Origin: Glaciecola sp. UBA1851
GTDB lineage: Bacteria; Pseudomonadota; Gammaproteobacteria; Enterobacterales; Alteromonadaceae
Direction: 5' to 3'
Assembly (NCBI GenBank): GCA_002338515.1
Contig: DDIL01000022.1
Coordinates: 378 to 64,377 of the forward strand
Length of the DNA: 64,000 nucleotides
The notes under the pieces: generated by a model
Told to the model about the DNA's origin: nothing
The model's database searches: none
The model's input: the letters and a program-made list of their open reading frames with translations, nothing else
Shown: positions 27,786-37,934 of the stretch, one piece after another
Layout: every line of letters starts with the position of its first letter
How positions within the stretch are numbered: position 1 is the first letter of the stretch
Program-made: the position numbers and the translations under genes

Positions 27786-28073
27786 ATGAAAAAGCCAATT
27801 ATTCTATTACTCACCTTTGCGATAAGCCACAGCTTTTTAGTAGGGTGTGTGGCTAAGGATATTGAATTTACGGAACAACAAAAGCGTATGCAACGATGTG
27901 ATCAATACGTAGAAAGGCAAAGAGAAGAGTGCTTACAAGGTATGCCGGTTACTATTGAAGATTACAAAGATGACTACCGATCATATAAAAAATCTAGAGC
28001 AAAAGAGGCTGATGATAACAAACTAATAATTTTACCTCAAAAGCCTAAAACCGAAGAAGATAAGCCGATATAA
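27786..28073 (+). CDS. Small putative lipoprotein, unknown function
   Basis: 95 aa with a lipoprotein signal peptide: KK, a hydrophobic stretch and the lipobox LVGC (Cys at about residue 21). The mature part is short, charged and lacks a recognisable domain; two more cysteines (in RCDQY and EECLQG) may form a disulfide. AGGAAAG precedes the ATG as a ribosome-binding site. It is the first of three small plus-strand genes beyond the hairpin repeats. I do not recognise the family. Confidence 0.75.
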   Translation: MKKPIILLLTFAISHSFLVGCVAKDIEFTEQQKRMQRCDQYVERQREECLQGMPVTIEDYKDDYRSYKKSRAKEADDNKLIILPQKPKTEEDKPI

Positions 28074-28087
28074 GTTAATTTACATTG

Positions 28088-28105
28088 CATTATTCATGAA
28101 TAATG
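28088..28105. promoter_or_regulatory. Perfect 18-bp palindrome
   Basis: CATTATTCATGAATAATG lies 14 bases after the lipoprotein gene and about 100 bases before the DUF2750 gene. It has no loop and no T-run, so it suits a dimeric regulator site better than a terminator. Confidence 0.4.
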
Positions 28106-28204
28106 AGTTTGTGTGAAAGTAGAACAATTTCAATAGTAAACTAACTAAAGCGAATTGAAATTTGTTAGACTATTGCCATTATATTTTATTTATTGACGCT
28201 TAAT

Positions 28205-28573
28205 ATGACTAACGAACAACTAATGCAAAAATCTCCTGACGCGCGTCTAGCAATGAGTTTAGAGGAAATCTCTAAAACCCAACATATTTGGATATTGACA
28301 GACGCCGACGGATGCGTCTTTTTAACAAGCGATGATGAAGATTGTGTTCCTATATGGCCCACCACTGAATTAGCTGAATATTGGGCGACAGGTGATTGGG
28401 AAAATTGTAACCCAAAATCTATTTCTGTTGATGACTGGTTTCAAAAATGGACACCTGGCCTTACAATTGACGATGTGAGTATTGCTGTTTGCCCTAACCC
28501 AGACGAGGCGGGTGTAGTCATGTTCCCAGATGTGTTTGAGCAAGAATTATTAAATATAATAAATGCAAGCTAA
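28205..28573 (+). CDS. DUF2750 family protein
   Basis: 122 aa from the ATG at 28205; an in-frame TTG twelve bases upstream would add four residues but has no better ribosome-binding site. It matches the small DUF2750 family of gammaproteobacteria: QHIWILTDADGCVFL, EDCVPIWP, the YWATGDWENC segment and a C-terminal VVMFPDVFE. Members are acidic cytoplasmic proteins with no known function. It is flanked by two other uncharacterised small genes on the same strand. Confidence 0.85.
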   Translation: MTNEQLMQKSPDARLAMSLEEISKTQHIWILTDADGCVFLTSDDEDCVPIWPTTELAEYWATGDWENCNPKSISVDDWFQKWTPGLTIDDVSIAVCPNPDEAGVVMFPDVFEQELLNIINAS

Positions 28574-28610
28574 AGCAAATGATTATATATTTTGTTATTG
28601 GACATAAGCG

Positions 28611-29393
28611 ATGAATAAAAAAAGCTCATTTATTACGCTTGTTCTAGTTGCTTTATTAGGTTTTGCATTAGGTAGAGTCAGTATATCTACTACGTTTTCT
28701 GAGCCATCAAAACCTGACGTTCTTGAGTTATCTCAAATCAATACAGAACAAAATGTGCGAACTAAAGATAAGCCTAAACAGAAAGACTATATCAGGTTAA
28801 TGCCTAATGGTGCGGTAGAGACCCTAAACGAACCTAGTAGCATAAAACGTTCTCCACAAGATATTACATTAGAAAATAAATACAAAGCACTTGAGGCAAA
28901 ATATGATGCTTTGATAGGAGAGAAAGCTGATTTATTAAAACGTGTAGCGACTCTGCAAGCAAATAACAACGTTAACACCAACTTACCTGTTAAGGTAAAG
29001 TTATCAAAAGAAGATGTAACAGGCGTGCTCTCTGCACCATTTGATGACTTCGTATTATCTTCAGGAAATAGCCTTTCAACTAAATTCAAACAATTACAAA
29101 CACAAAAACAGGACGTTGAGTGGGCGATAGAGACGCAACAACGCATTACAGATTTTTTCATTACTCATGAGTATGGTTATGCAGTTGAGTTGCGAGGCGT
29201 GAGCTGTAAACAAAGTATGTGTGACATCCGTGGCTTTGAAAGAGAGGCTAAATCGTTAAACAAAGTGATGAGAAGCATAAGAGCAGAAACTTGGTGGGCG
29301 TTTAATTCAACCCATTCCTCATCTAGAAGCGATAAGGAATATGGTCAATTTTTTTATATGATTGTGTCAAATTCCAAACGAAAAAATAACTAA
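28611..29393 (+). CDS. Membrane-anchored protein with coiled coil, unknown
   Basis: 260 aa. One N-terminal helix (about 7-24) anchors it with the rest probably periplasmic. A heptad-like segment (about 84-120, LENKYKALEAKYDALIGEKADLL) is followed by a C-terminal domain of about 120 residues with a CKQSMCDIRG pair that could form a disulfide. The overall plan, anchor plus coiled coil plus small domain, suggests an envelope protein acting with partners. I do not recognise the family. The gene ends by overlapping the stop of the convergent DUF1338 gene by 4 bases. Confidence 0.72.
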   Translation: MNKKSSFITLVLVALLGFALGRVSISTTFSEPSKPDVLELSQINTEQNVRTKDKPKQKDYIRLMPNGAVETLNEPSSIKRSPQDITLENKYKALEAKYDALIGEKADLLKRVATLQANNNVNTNLPVKVKLSKEDVTGVLSAPFDDFVLSSGNSLSTKFKQLQTQKQDVEWAIETQQRITDFFITHEYGYAVELRGVSCKQSMCDIRGFEREAKSLNKVMRSIRAETWWAFNSTHSSSRSDKEYGQFFYMIVSNSKRKNN

Positions 29394-30223
29394 CTGGCGT
29401 TAGTACTTTCAAATATTTTATCTGCAGAGGCAGCAACAAAGCCAGTATATATCTCGCCACTTGGCAACGGAAATCTTTCAGCAAACTCATAAAAACAACT
29501 TGGTATACTAAGCTCGCCATCGCTGAATGTTACATTTGCGCTATCGGCCATAGTGCTCGATTGAGCTAAGCACACGTCTTTTCCACCTTTTATTTCGCCG
29601 CCACTGGTATTGAGCATAAACCCTGCTTCTTTTAATAATGTATTAACTTGCTCAAGTTTTGAGGTAGAGGTTTCAGATATTTTGGGGAGGTGATTAACGC
29701 TCACTGTAAAATGGTTTGCTCTGTAACCCCATGCGCTCATCCACGCTGCATATTCAGATTCTTTTAACAGCGCTTTATAATCTTCACTACTTACTTGCCA
29801 ATGAGTACCAGAATATAGGAAGTTATCTGCATGCACAGCTTCCGCATCTATTTGCGCAACAAGTTTACCTATTATATTTTGTGCAGTGTCGGATAACTCT
29901 TTCACTCTTAATTCAGAAATAAATACTTTTGGAATAGTTGGATCTGGGTGTTCAAAGTGCTGAGCAGTCAGCTTTTTAGCCGCAAAATCATAATCACCTT
30001 TTTGCTCATAGCCTAAATTAATAAAGTGCTGTGCTAGCTTTGGTAGCCCGACCTTTTCAATATCAAAGGTTCTAAGCGCAATATGGTCATTTACAATTTC
30101 TTGTTTCTGTTTGGAAATAGTGTCAACACTCATAAGTAAGGCATGTATTTTATGTGCAGATGGTGTAATTGCCACATAATCTTGCCAAAGGCCATTAAAT
30201 AGGTCTGGAATATTGGTATGCAT
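29390..30223 (-). CDS. DUF1338 family protein (HglS-like), ast operon
   Basis: 277 aa with the DUF1338 fold, a vicinal-oxygen-chelate-like iron enzyme family. Candidate metal ligands are H47 (NDHIALRTF), H171 (ANHFTV) and a glutamate near 246-249 (CFYEFAER). The characterised relative HglS/YdcJ is a 2-oxoadipate dioxygenase/decarboxylase, but that protein is much longer. Here the gene starts 9 bases after astD, so a role in arginine or succinylglutamate catabolism, or in clearing a side product, is inferred from position only. Confidence 0.86.
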   Translation of the reverse strand: MHTNIPDLFNGLWQDYVAITPSAHKIHALLMSVDTISKQKQEIVNDHIALRTFDIEKVGLPKLAQHFINLGYEQKGDYDFAAKKLTAQHFEHPDPTIPKVFISELRVKELSDTAQNIIGKLVAQIDAEAVHADNFLYSGTHWQVSSEDYKALLKESEYAAWMSAWGYRANHFTVSVNHLPKISETSTSKLEQVNTLLKEAGFMLNTSGGEIKGGKDVCLAQSSTMADSANVTFSDGELSIPSCFYEFAERFPLPSGEIYTGFVAASADKIFESTNAS

Positions 30224-30232
30224 AGTGTTTCC

Positions 30233-31723
30233 TTAGTTGCCTAAATTTAGTCCTGGGCTTAATGTCGAAGGTAAAGTAACTTTTTCTAGCTCTACAGATG
30301 CAACTGGATATGCGCAGTAATCTGCAGCGTAGTAAGCGCTAGCTCTATGATTGCCGCTGTCACCAATTCCACCAAATGGCGCAGCACTACTTGCTCCAGT
30401 TATTGGCCTATTCCAATTAACAATACCGGCTCTTATGCGAGGTAAAAAATAATCGTAGTCGGCTTGGTTGTCGGCTAACAGACCGGCTGATAAACCAAAG
30501 CGTGTATTATTTGCCATATCAATTGCGTTACCTAATTCATCGTAGCGGATGACTTTTAGAAGAGGTCCAAAATGTTCTTCATCTTCCATTTCATTCGCAA
30601 TACTGGTGACGTCAATAATACCTGGAGTAACTAGGCCGGTATTGGAATCTAAATGTTGCATTGGAACGATTGAAGTTCCACCTTGTTTCTCTAATTTTGA
30701 TTGTGCATCAAGCATGTTTGCTGCCGCTTTTGCCGAAATCATTGCACCAATAAAAGGTTGCTGTTCAGCATCGTATAAGTCTGGTTTTATCTGGTTGGTA
30801 ACATCAACTAACTTAGTTAGTATGTCATCCCCATTTTTTGTGTTAGGTAAAAATAATTTTCTTGCACAAGTGCAACGTTGTCCGCTTGAAATAAATGCAG
30901 ATTGAATAATGTCGTGAACAGCTGCTGTTACGTCTTTAACGTCAGTAACAATGAGAGAGTTATTACCGCCCATCTCTAGCGCCAAAATTTTCCCAGGTTG
31001 GCCTGAGAATTGTTGGTGCAATAACTTACCCGTAGTTGAACTGCCTGTGAAAAATAAACCGTCTATTTGTGAGTGACTAGCTAAGGCTTTTCCTGTTTCA
31101 ACTTGCCCTTGAACTAAATTCAATACGCCTGCCGGCAATTTTGCCTTTCCCCATAGTGTTACCATAAATTGAGCAACCATTGGCGTTAAATCGCTTGGTT
31201 TAAATACAACGGTATTACCTGCCATAAGTGCTGGAACTATATGACCATTGGGTAAATGTCCTGGAAAATTGTAAGGACCAAATACGGCAACCACGCCATG
31301 AGGCCGGTGTCGTAACATCGCTTTTCCTGCAGGCATTGGGTTTTGAACAGTACCAGTTCTTTCATTGTAGGCTTTTTCAGAAATGCCGATTTTGCCAATC
31401 ATAGCACCAACTTCAGTAGCGGTTTCCCATAATGGCTTACCAGTTTCCATTGCAATAATGGAGGCTAGTTCTGATTTGTTTTCTTCTAACAATTCACCGA
31501 AGGCTTTGATGATACTTAGTCGCTCTTCAAAGCTAGTCATAGACCAACTTACAAACGCCTGCCTAGCAGATTGAATGGCAGCATCGACAATTTTTGAAGA
31601 GGCGCTATTTGCCTCCCATATTACTTTATTCTTTGCTGGATCAATTGAAGCAAATTTATTTGCGTCGCCATGTGTCCACTGCCCGTTTATAAATTGACTA
31701 TTTTCTACAAATATTGTTGTCAT
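30233..31723 (-). CDS. astD: N-succinylglutamate 5-semialdehyde dehydrogenase
   Basis: 496-aa NAD-dependent aldehyde dehydrogenase. Catalytic C284 is in [10 protein letters not shown] and general base E250 in [24 protein letters not shown] is the AstD signature. It oxidises succinylglutamate semialdehyde in the arginine succinyltransferase route. Third gene of argD-astA-astD-DUF1338, 27 bases from astA. Confidence 0.95.
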   Translation of the reverse strand: MTTIFVENSQFINGQWTHGDANKFASIDPAKNKVIWEANSASSKIVDAAIQSARQAFVSWSMTSFEERLSIIKAFGELLEENKSELASIIAMETGKPLWETATEVGAMIGKIGISEKAYNERTGTVQNPMPAGKAMLRHRPHGVVAVFGPYNFPGHLPNGHIVPALMAGNTVVFKPSDLTPMVAQFMVTLWGKAKLPAGVLNLVQGQVETGKALASHSQIDGLFFTGSSTTGKLLHQQFSGQPGKILALEMGGNNSLIVTDVKDVTAAVHDIIQSAFISSGQRCTCARKLFLPNTKNGDDILTKLVDVTNQIKPDLYDAEQQPFIGAMISAKAAANMLDAQSKLEKQGGTSIVPMQHLDSNTGLVTPGIIDVTSIANEMEDEEHFGPLLKVIRYDELGNAIDMANNTRFGLSAGLLADNQADYDYFLPRIRAGIVNWNRPITGASSAAPFGGIGDSGNHRASAYYAADYCAYPVASVELEKVTLPSTLSPGLNLGN

Positions 31724-31750
31724 AATTGCTCCATAGTTTTTTGTTAGCCA

Positions 31751-32788
31751 TTAACAATGCTTTAGTTGCGTATTTGCTAGTCGTATTGTGTCGCCGTTTT
31801 CAAGTAATAGAAAATTAGCTAATGATTCATCAACTAAAACAGTGTGTTCATCTACTAGTTTGACGTTACCCACACAGGCTCTAAAATCGTCTATTTTAGT
31901 ATTAATTATGTAGTACGTATCTTGCTTAGATATATCGAAATCTGAAGAGATTTGAATATTTGCCTCTCGGCTTTGTCTCACTGTTGCAATATTCGCTAAA
32001 TCGGCCTCAACAGTTGGACCTGCATCAAATATGTCAACATATCCTCTATTTCTAAACCCTTCTTGCTCAAGTAATCTAAGCGCCGGGCGCGTTTTTTCAT
32101 GTACTTTGCCAATACAATCCTGTGCATCTTTGGATAGTAAATTGACATAAATAGGATATTTAGGCATCAGTTCGGCAATAAATACTTTATTACCAATACC
32201 TGTTAGATAGTCTGCAGTAGGAAAATCAACAGAGAAAAAGTGCGTTTCTAGCCATTCCCAGAAAGGTGAACGGCCATTTTCATCAGATATGCCTCGCATT
32301 TCAGCAATAATGGTTTCAGCAAACCTGTGTTGATGCTGCGCCATGAATAGGAATCGAAATTTAGATAACAATCTACCCGCTAAACCTGAGCGCGCCTTTT
32401 CCTTCAGAAATAGGGTGCATATTTCACTCACACCCGTGTAGTCGTTGCAAAATGTTAATATCTCAACTGAATTATGTACGCCTAACTCTCGTGATGCATG
32501 CACCACTTTACCAAGGTGATAATGGTAGAACGCATCTTGCAGGCCAACAGTTGCCTCGATGCCTGATGTACCAACTACTTCGCCTGTCGTTGTATCTTCC
32601 ATTACAAATAAATAGCTTTCTTGTCCAGGGCGTTGCGGATGACAAGCAAACGCATGTTCAGAATCGTTGATTTTTTTCTTCAACAAAGTTTCATTAACAG
32701 GCAGAGACGTAAAACCAATTCCGCTGTCGGTCGCTATTTGATGCAAAGATATATAGTCGCTTTGTTTGATGGGCCTAATAACCAACAT
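31751..32788 (-). CDS. astA: Arginine N-succinyltransferase
   Basis: 345 aa, the standard AstA length. It transfers succinyl from succinyl-CoA to arginine, the committed step of the AST pathway. Recognisable AstA segments include MLVIRPIKQSDYISLHQIA at the start, the GTSGIEATVGL region and the EKTRPALRLLEQEGFRNRGYVD stretch. It sits 12 bases after argD/astC and 27 before astD. astB and astE are not in this window, so later pathway steps must be encoded elsewhere. Confidence 0.94.
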   Translation of the reverse strand: MLVIRPIKQSDYISLHQIATDSGIGFTSLPVNETLLKKKINDSEHAFACHPQRPGQESYLFVMEDTTTGEVVGTSGIEATVGLQDAFYHYHLGKVVHASRELGVHNSVEILTFCNDYTGVSEICTLFLKEKARSGLAGRLLSKFRFLFMAQHQHRFAETIIAEMRGISDENGRSPFWEWLETHFFSVDFPTADYLTGIGNKVFIAELMPKYPIYVNLLSKDAQDCIGKVHEKTRPALRLLEQEGFRNRGYVDIFDAGPTVEADLANIATVRQSREANIQISSDFDISKQDTYYIINTKIDDFRACVGNVKLVDEHTVLVDESLANFLLLENGDTIRLANTQLKHC

Positions 32789-32800
32789 GGCTATTACTCC

Positions 32801-34015
32801 CTATTTTTCAGCGACAATATCGGCTATGCCTTGCTCGAATCTAGCCAAGCCTTCAACGATATCTTCATCGGGTATCACTAATGATGGTGCAAAACGCACT
32901 ACGTTCATACCGGCTACTAAGCACATCAAACCGTGGTTATTTGCGGCAACCATGAAATCTTTAGCTCTGCCTTTATACTCATCATTCAGCGCACAACCTA
33001 ACAGCATGCCTTTGCCTCTAATTTCTGAAAACACATTGTATTTTTCATTAATTCTATTTAAGTGCTCGCGGAATATTGCTTCTTTTTTCAACACACCATT
33101 TAGTACATCTGGGTTGTTAACTACATCAAATACGGCTTCAGCCACAGCACATGCGAGCGGGTTACCTCCATATGTACTGCCATGCGTGCCTGGTTTTAAG
33201 TGTTCGGCAATTTCTTTCGTTGTTAACATTGCGCCAACTGGAAAGCCTCCACCTAATGACTTAGCCGTAGTCAAAATATCAGGCACAACATCTAAATTCA
33301 TGTATTCATATAACTTGCCTGTTCGACCCATTCCCGATTGTACTTCATCAAATATTAATAACGCATGATGTTTATCGCAAAGCTCACGCACACCTTTAAC
33401 AAAGGCTGGATCAGGTACAATGATTCCACCTTCGCCTTGCATCGGCTCCATCATAACGGCACAGGTTTTGTCCGACATCATTTCAGCTAACATGTCTAAA
33501 TTACCATATTCACTGTGTATAATATGACCTGGTTTGGGACCAAAGCCGTCAGAATACGCTGGTTGTCCACCCACTGTTACTGTGAAGAATGTTCTGCCAT
33601 GAAAGCCTTGTTTAAACGCGATAATTTCGCTTCTATCTTCACCAAATTTCTCAAGCGCATAACGTCGAGCTAATTTTAATGCTGCTTCATTAGCTTCAGC
33701 TCCTGAATTAGCAAAATAGACTTTATCAGCAAACGTATTATCGGTAAGTTTCTTGGCTAAGCGTAACGCTGGTTCATTTGTAAATACATTACTCAAATGC
33801 CAAATTTTGTTTCCTTGTTCGTTTAACGCTTTTGTTAGTGCTGGGTGACAATGGCCTAAAACGTTAACAGCAATACCACCTGCAAAATCAATAAATTCAT
33901 TATTTTCCTGATCCCATACGCGAGAGCCTTCACCGCGAACTGGCACCATAGCGGCTGGAGCATAATTAGGAACCATTACGTCATTAAATGTATTGCGTGT
34001 AACTTGCATTGTCAT
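32801..34015 (-). CDS. argD: Acetylornithine/succinylornithine aminotransferase
   Basis: 404-aa class III PLP aminotransferase; PLP lysine K252 in [27 protein letters not shown] and [15 protein letters not shown] motifs intact. As the lead gene of the astA-astD operon it can act as AstC (catabolism), and the same enzyme commonly serves as ArgD (biosynthesis). No second copy is seen beside the arginine biosynthesis genes at the right of the window. pabA is two genes upstream, recalling the argD-pabA neighbourhood of enteric bacteria. Confidence 0.93.
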   Translation of the reverse strand: MTMQVTRNTFNDVMVPNYAPAAMVPVRGEGSRVWDQENNEFIDFAGGIAVNVLGHCHPALTKALNEQGNKIWHLSNVFTNEPALRLAKKLTDNTFADKVYFANSGAEANEAALKLARRYALEKFGEDRSEIIAFKQGFHGRTFFTVTVGGQPAYSDGFGPKPGHIIHSEYGNLDMLAEMMSDKTCAVMMEPMQGEGGIIVPDPAFVKGVRELCDKHHALLIFDEVQSGMGRTGKLYEYMNLDVVPDILTTAKSLGGGFPVGAMLTTKEIAEHLKPGTHGSTYGGNPLACAVAEAVFDVVNNPDVLNGVLKKEAIFREHLNRINEKYNVFSEIRGKGMLLGCALNDEYKGRAKDFMVAANNHGLMCLVAGMNVVRFAPSLVIPDEDIVEGLARFEQGIADIVAEK

Positions 34016-34436
34016 ACCTCACAAAAGTCAAAATTACTTGTTGGTTTATACAAAATAATCAACAAGATTTTATTGGCCGATAATAAACTAACACTATTAT
34101 CAAGTAGCATAAAGATTGCACATTATGCCAGAAAGATTTGGTTAAGTCGTTACTTAGAATTCCGCCAATCCCTTGTATTTACTGAACTTTGATAGGATTT
34201 TCGAAAAATATGAATAAATATATAGAATGGTAATTAATAGAAAAGGCGATGAGCATGGTTACTAAAAAATATTGGTTAATCTAGTTTAGAAGTAAATATT
34301 GTATAGCTTCAATAGCCTAGAATGACCGAAGTGATATAAAGAACTTAGCGAATATCATAATTCGTTCAAATAGATAATGTAATCAATTTATGTTTTTGCT
34401 TGGATATAATTGCGCATAAGTATTCAAAAAAAATAT
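34016..34436. other. Intergenic region upstream of the ast operon
   Basis: 421 bases holding the ast promoter. An inverted repeat CTTGTTG/CAACAAG (34037-34043 and 34060-34066, 16-base loop) lies 22 bases before the argD start in its leader. ArgR-box half-sites TGAAT and ATTC occur but I do not see a full 18-bp box. Nothing else is evident. Confidence 0.5.
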
Positions 34437-35657
34437 TTACTTTTCTTCCGATTCTTCAATAATTCCTGAAATATTCAATTCAATACCTGTTAAATTTACT
34501 TTAGATAGAATAGTAAGATGGCTTGAATCAATACCAAAACTTCTTAAATAAGCCGTTGCTGCTGGCTTATCAATCAGTTTATTAGCAGCAAGCATTCGGT
34601 AGTGCATATACCCTTGCGCTGTAAACAAAAGATTAGCGAAAGGATGCAAATCAAGTTTTTTTACATGGTCTATATTTAATTCTTTTATTTTAAGAAAGTC
34701 TTCAAAGCCGATCGCAATCATAAGCCACCTGCAATTTAGGGCTTTAATTATATTTGCATTAATGATTGCAGAGTACTGTTTGGTTAATGAGACAATATAT
34801 CGACTAGACGGTTCTAAGGTGCTTAACGCAGTCGCTTGGTTTAAATCGTTCTTTTTACGTGCTTTACTGATTTGTTGTCTGAGCTTGTTGTCAAAAGCTC
34901 GAAGATATAGATTGGTAATTACTGTGCGGCCTATATTGCCAAAAAGCCCAATATTAAATGCAAACTCTGGGCGCACATCAAATTTGTTAGCGATGGCTTT
35001 TGCTGCATTGCCAGTGCCAATTGTGTAAACCCATAAATGTTTCATCAAGTCTGGCGTAAACTCAGACTTTGACGGCAATGCGTGTTTAGCAATTAAAGCA
35101 GGCACAAGTGTACGTAAACTTTCAATACCAACAAAGCTCAACGCACTTCTAATTGTTTTAAGATCAATTAATTGCCCGGAAGAATCTTTTCGGTGATATT
35201 TTGGTTGTCGTACATATTTTAATATAGATGTTTCAAGCCAGGGTAATGTTTCTAGACAGCTAACTAAACGACTGATAGAGCAAGCCTCTGTGTAAAGCAC
35301 ATCTAGCAACTTGCCAAGACTTGGATCAAATCTCAGCACCTTGTCCATTATCATTTTCGTATCTTGGAATTCAACCTTTAGATCTTGAATAAGGTGTTTA
35401 TGAAACTCATCTTCAACCCCTTGCAAATATGCTTGCTCAGCATTTGCAGCGACTTCCTTTTTCTTATTGGCTAGTTCTTCAACCACTAATAATAAGCGCC
35501 TACTTTCGTTTTGCTCAGACGACTCAATAAGTTGCTGCTTTTCTGTTTTTCTGCCAGCATCAATTATTGCTTCATCTGTTGAGATCAAAAGCTTTTCAAA
35601 CCGCTCATTTAAAACGCTTGTTACCTGTAAAGCGGTTGTTTTAGGACTTATTGCCAA
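34437..35657 (-). CDS. HDOD domain signalling protein
   Basis: 406 aa. The N-terminal 110 residues are charged and helical (coiled-coil-like). An HDOD domain, related to HD phosphohydrolases but without the metal-binding residues, covers about 115-310 and includes RSALSFVGIESLRTLVPALIAKH. No receiver or GGDEF domain is attached. HDOD proteins act as non-enzymatic signalling or scaffolding proteins. It starts 5 bases after the pabA stop, so it is probably cotranscribed with trpS-pabA. Confidence 0.85.
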   Translation of the reverse strand: MAISPKTTALQVTSVLNERFEKLLISTDEAIIDAGRKTEKQQLIESSEQNESRRLLLVVEELANKKKEVAANAEQAYLQGVEDEFHKHLIQDLKVEFQDTKMIMDKVLRFDPSLGKLLDVLYTEACSISRLVSCLETLPWLETSILKYVRQPKYHRKDSSGQLIDLKTIRSALSFVGIESLRTLVPALIAKHALPSKSEFTPDLMKHLWVYTIGTGNAAKAIANKFDVRPEFAFNIGLFGNIGRTVITNLYLRAFDNKLRQQISKARKKNDLNQATALSTLEPSSRYIVSLTKQYSAIINANIIKALNCRWLMIAIGFEDFLKIKELNIDHVKKLDLHPFANLLFTAQGYMHYRMLAANKLIDKPAATAYLRSFGIDSSHLTILSKVNLTGIELNISGIIEESEEK

Positions 35658-35662
35658 CCTAT

Positions 35663-36244
35663 TTATCCTTTTGAAAGAAAGTTGCTTAATATTTTATGCC
35701 CAAACTCTGTTAATAAAGATTCGGGGTGAAATTGAATACCGTAAAGCCGAAGTTCGTGGTTTTCAACTGACATTATTTCTACCGTATCGTTCGTTTTGCA
35801 AATAGCCGTCACGTTGAAGCCTACTGGCAATGTGCCATTTTCTACAAGCAAAGAGTGATACCGAGTAACATTAAAGTGTTTAGCACAGCCATTAAATAGC
35901 CGGCTGTTACTATCTGTTACTTGAAGCTCGCTTACTTTGCCGTGCAACACGTTTTTAGCCCTTTGGACTTTCGCCCCAAAAACATGACATATAGCTTGAT
36001 GACCTAAACACACTCCCATAATTGGCTTCTTAGAGGCGATTATTTTAATAGCATCTAAACATATACCCGATTCTGTTGGCGTACAGGGGCCTGGTGAAAT
36101 AACTAAGTGCGAAAAAGCAATACTATTTAGCTCATCTACTTTTATCTCATCGTTCTTAATAACCTTTACCGATTCTCCCAATTCTTCGAAGTAACGTGCC
36201 AAATTGTAAGTAAAAGAGTCATAATTATCGATTATTAAAATCAC
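35663..36244 (-). CDS. pabA: Aminodeoxychorismate/anthranilate synthase component II
   Basis: 193-aa class I glutamine amidotransferase. The triad C79 (GVCLGHQ), H173 and E175 (FHPESLL) is complete. Such subunits supply ammonia to PabB for p-aminobenzoate and often to TrpE as well. No trp genes are adjacent, while trpS lies 1 base upstream and argD is two genes downstream, which favours pabA. TrpG cannot be excluded from sequence alone. Confidence 0.9.
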   Translation of the reverse strand: MILIIDNYDSFTYNLARYFEELGESVKVIKNDEIKVDELNSIAFSHLVISPGPCTPTESGICLDAIKIIASKKPIMGVCLGHQAICHVFGAKVQRAKNVLHGKVSELQVTDSNSRLFNGCAKHFNVTRYHSLLVENGTLPVGFNVTAICKTNDTVEIMSVENHELRLYGIQFHPESLLTEFGHKILSNFLSKG

Positions 36245-36245
36245 G

Positions 36246-37259
36246 CTATGCCCGTTTTATAAACCCTAGGGCGCTATATACTCTAGCTAATGTATCGGAC
36301 GCTTTTTCTCTTGCTTTAGCACTACCTTGATGCATTACGTCATTTAAAAACGGAATATCTTGTCGAATTCTGGCATATTCACTTTGTATTGGTTCAATTA
36401 GTGCGATTACTGCTTCAGCTACATCGCCTTTTAGGTGGCCATACATCTTATCTTTATATTCGGGAACTAGGTCTTCAATTGACTTTCCCGTTGTTGCATT
36501 CAATAAAGATAGTAAATTAGACACCCCTGGTTTTTCTTCTAAATCAAAGTAAATATTTGCTTGCTCGTCACTATCGGTGACCGCTCGTTTAATTTTTTTA
36601 GCAATTTTTTTCGGGTCTTCTAACAAGCCAATAATATTATTAGGGTTATTGTCAGATTTAGACATTTTCTTATTTGGCTCTTGCAAACTCATTACTCTTG
36701 CACCACTTTTGGGAATAAATGGTTCAGGTATCGTCAGTATATCGCCATATATATTGTTAAACCGTGTGGCTACGTCTCTAGTAAGTTCCAAGTGTTGCTT
36801 CTGATCTTCACCTACAGGTACTTGATTGGCGTTGTACAATAAAATATCGGCGGCTTGCAAAACTGGGTAGGCATATAAACCTACATTAACATTAGACTGG
36901 TTCTTCTGAGCTTTGTCTTTGAACTGTGTCATTCGGTTTAACTCACCCATTTGGGTGTAGCAATTTAACACCCAGCCCAATTGAGCATGTTCAGGAACAT
37001 GAGACTGCATGAAAATAGTACTTTTTTCAGGATCAATCCCGCAGGCTAAGTAAAGGGCTAACCCATCTAGGCATGCGTCATGTAATTTTTGCGGTTCTTG
37101 TCGAACGGTAATGGCATGTAAATCAACTATCATATACATGCAATCATAAGTATCTTGCATGCTTCCCCATTGCTTTAAGGCTCCTAAGTAGTTACCTAAC
37201 GTTAATTGGCCTGACGGCTGACAACCGCTTAGAACGACGGGCTTATTTATATTTGTCAC
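36246..37259 (-). CDS. trpS: Tryptophanyl-tRNA synthetase
   Basis: 337-aa class I synthetase. The HIGH-like motif is in [13 protein letters not shown], and the KMSKS loop reads KKMSKSDNN. Its length matches E. coli TrpS (334 aa). It is 9 bases after rpe and 1 base before pabA. The usual gph gene between rpe and trpS is absent here. Confidence 0.96.
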   Translation of the reverse strand: MTNINKPVVLSGCQPSGQLTLGNYLGALKQWGSMQDTYDCMYMIVDLHAITVRQEPQKLHDACLDGLALYLACGIDPEKSTIFMQSHVPEHAQLGWVLNCYTQMGELNRMTQFKDKAQKNQSNVNVGLYAYPVLQAADILLYNANQVPVGEDQKQHLELTRDVATRFNNIYGDILTIPEPFIPKSGARVMSLQEPNKKMSKSDNNPNNIIGLLEDPKKIAKKIKRAVTDSDEQANIYFDLEEKPGVSNLLSLLNATTGKSIEDLVPEYKDKMYGHLKGDVAEAVIALIEPIQSEYARIRQDIPFLNDVMHQGSAKAREKASDTLARVYSALGFIKRA

Positions 37260-37268
37260 TTTTTTTAC

Positions 37269-37934
37269 CTATTTCAATTGGTTTTTTAAATCGGCTATAG
37301 CTTGCTTATAATCAGGCTTATTAAATATTGCGCTACCAGCGACAAACATATCAGCACCTGCATCATATACACTTTTAATTGTGTCTTTATTTATGCCGCC
37401 ATCAACTTCAATTCGAGTATCTAAGCCCATTTCATCAATGATGTGTTTGAGGTGCTGTGTTTTTTCAACTGTATTCGGGATAAATGATTGCCCACCGAAC
37501 CCAGGGTTAACTGACATTAATAGCACATAGTCAAGCTTCTCAAGTACATAATCTAACACGCTTAAAGAGGTAGCTGGGTTTAAAACTAATCCAGCTTTTA
37601 GTCCTCGTTGCTTAATTAGTGAAATACTTCTATCTACATGCTGACTTGCTTCTGGGTGAAAGCTAATCATGCTTGCACCTGCATCCGCAAAAGCATCGAT
37701 CATGTTATCAACGGGAGAAACCATAAGGTGTACATCTATATCAGCCTCAATACCGTAATTGCGTAACGCATGGCATATGGTTGGCCCAAATGTAAGGTTA
37801 GGTACATAGTGATTATCCATTACATCAAAATGAACAACATCCGCTCCTGCGGCAAGGACAGATTCCACTTCTTCACCTAAACGAGCAAAATCAGCAGATA
37901 AGATTGATGGAGCAATAAGTGGCGTGTGCATCAT
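37269..37934 (-). CDS. rpe: Ribulose-phosphate 3-epimerase
   Basis: 221 aa TIM-barrel enzyme of the pentose phosphate pathway, interconverting ribulose-5-P and xylulose-5-P. Visible are the metal/catalytic elements [22 protein letters not shown] and VDGGIN. A second ATG follows the first codon. It heads the rpe-trpS-pabA-HDOD minus-strand unit, which in E. coli-type synteny would continue directly from dam; here four genes intervene. Confidence 0.96.
   Translation of the reverse strand: MMHTPLIAPSILSADFARLGEEVESVLAAGADVVHFDVMDNHYVPNLTFGPTICHALRNYGIEADIDVHLMVSPVDNMIDAFADAGASMISFHPEASQHVDRSISLIKQRGLKAGLVLNPATSLSVLDYVLEKLDYVLLMSVNPGFGGQSFIPNTVEKTQHLKHIIDEMGLDTRIEVDGGINKDTIKSVYDAGADMFVAGSAIFNKPDYKQAIADLKNQLK

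Noticed and set aside
32766..33368. 200-codon open frame opposite argD
   Set aside because: It is antisense to a clearly conserved aminotransferase, has low-complexity composition and no ribosome-binding site.
34016..34436. ArgR box upstream of argD
   Set aside because: Only half-sites are present; no symmetric 18-bp box could be drawn with confidence.
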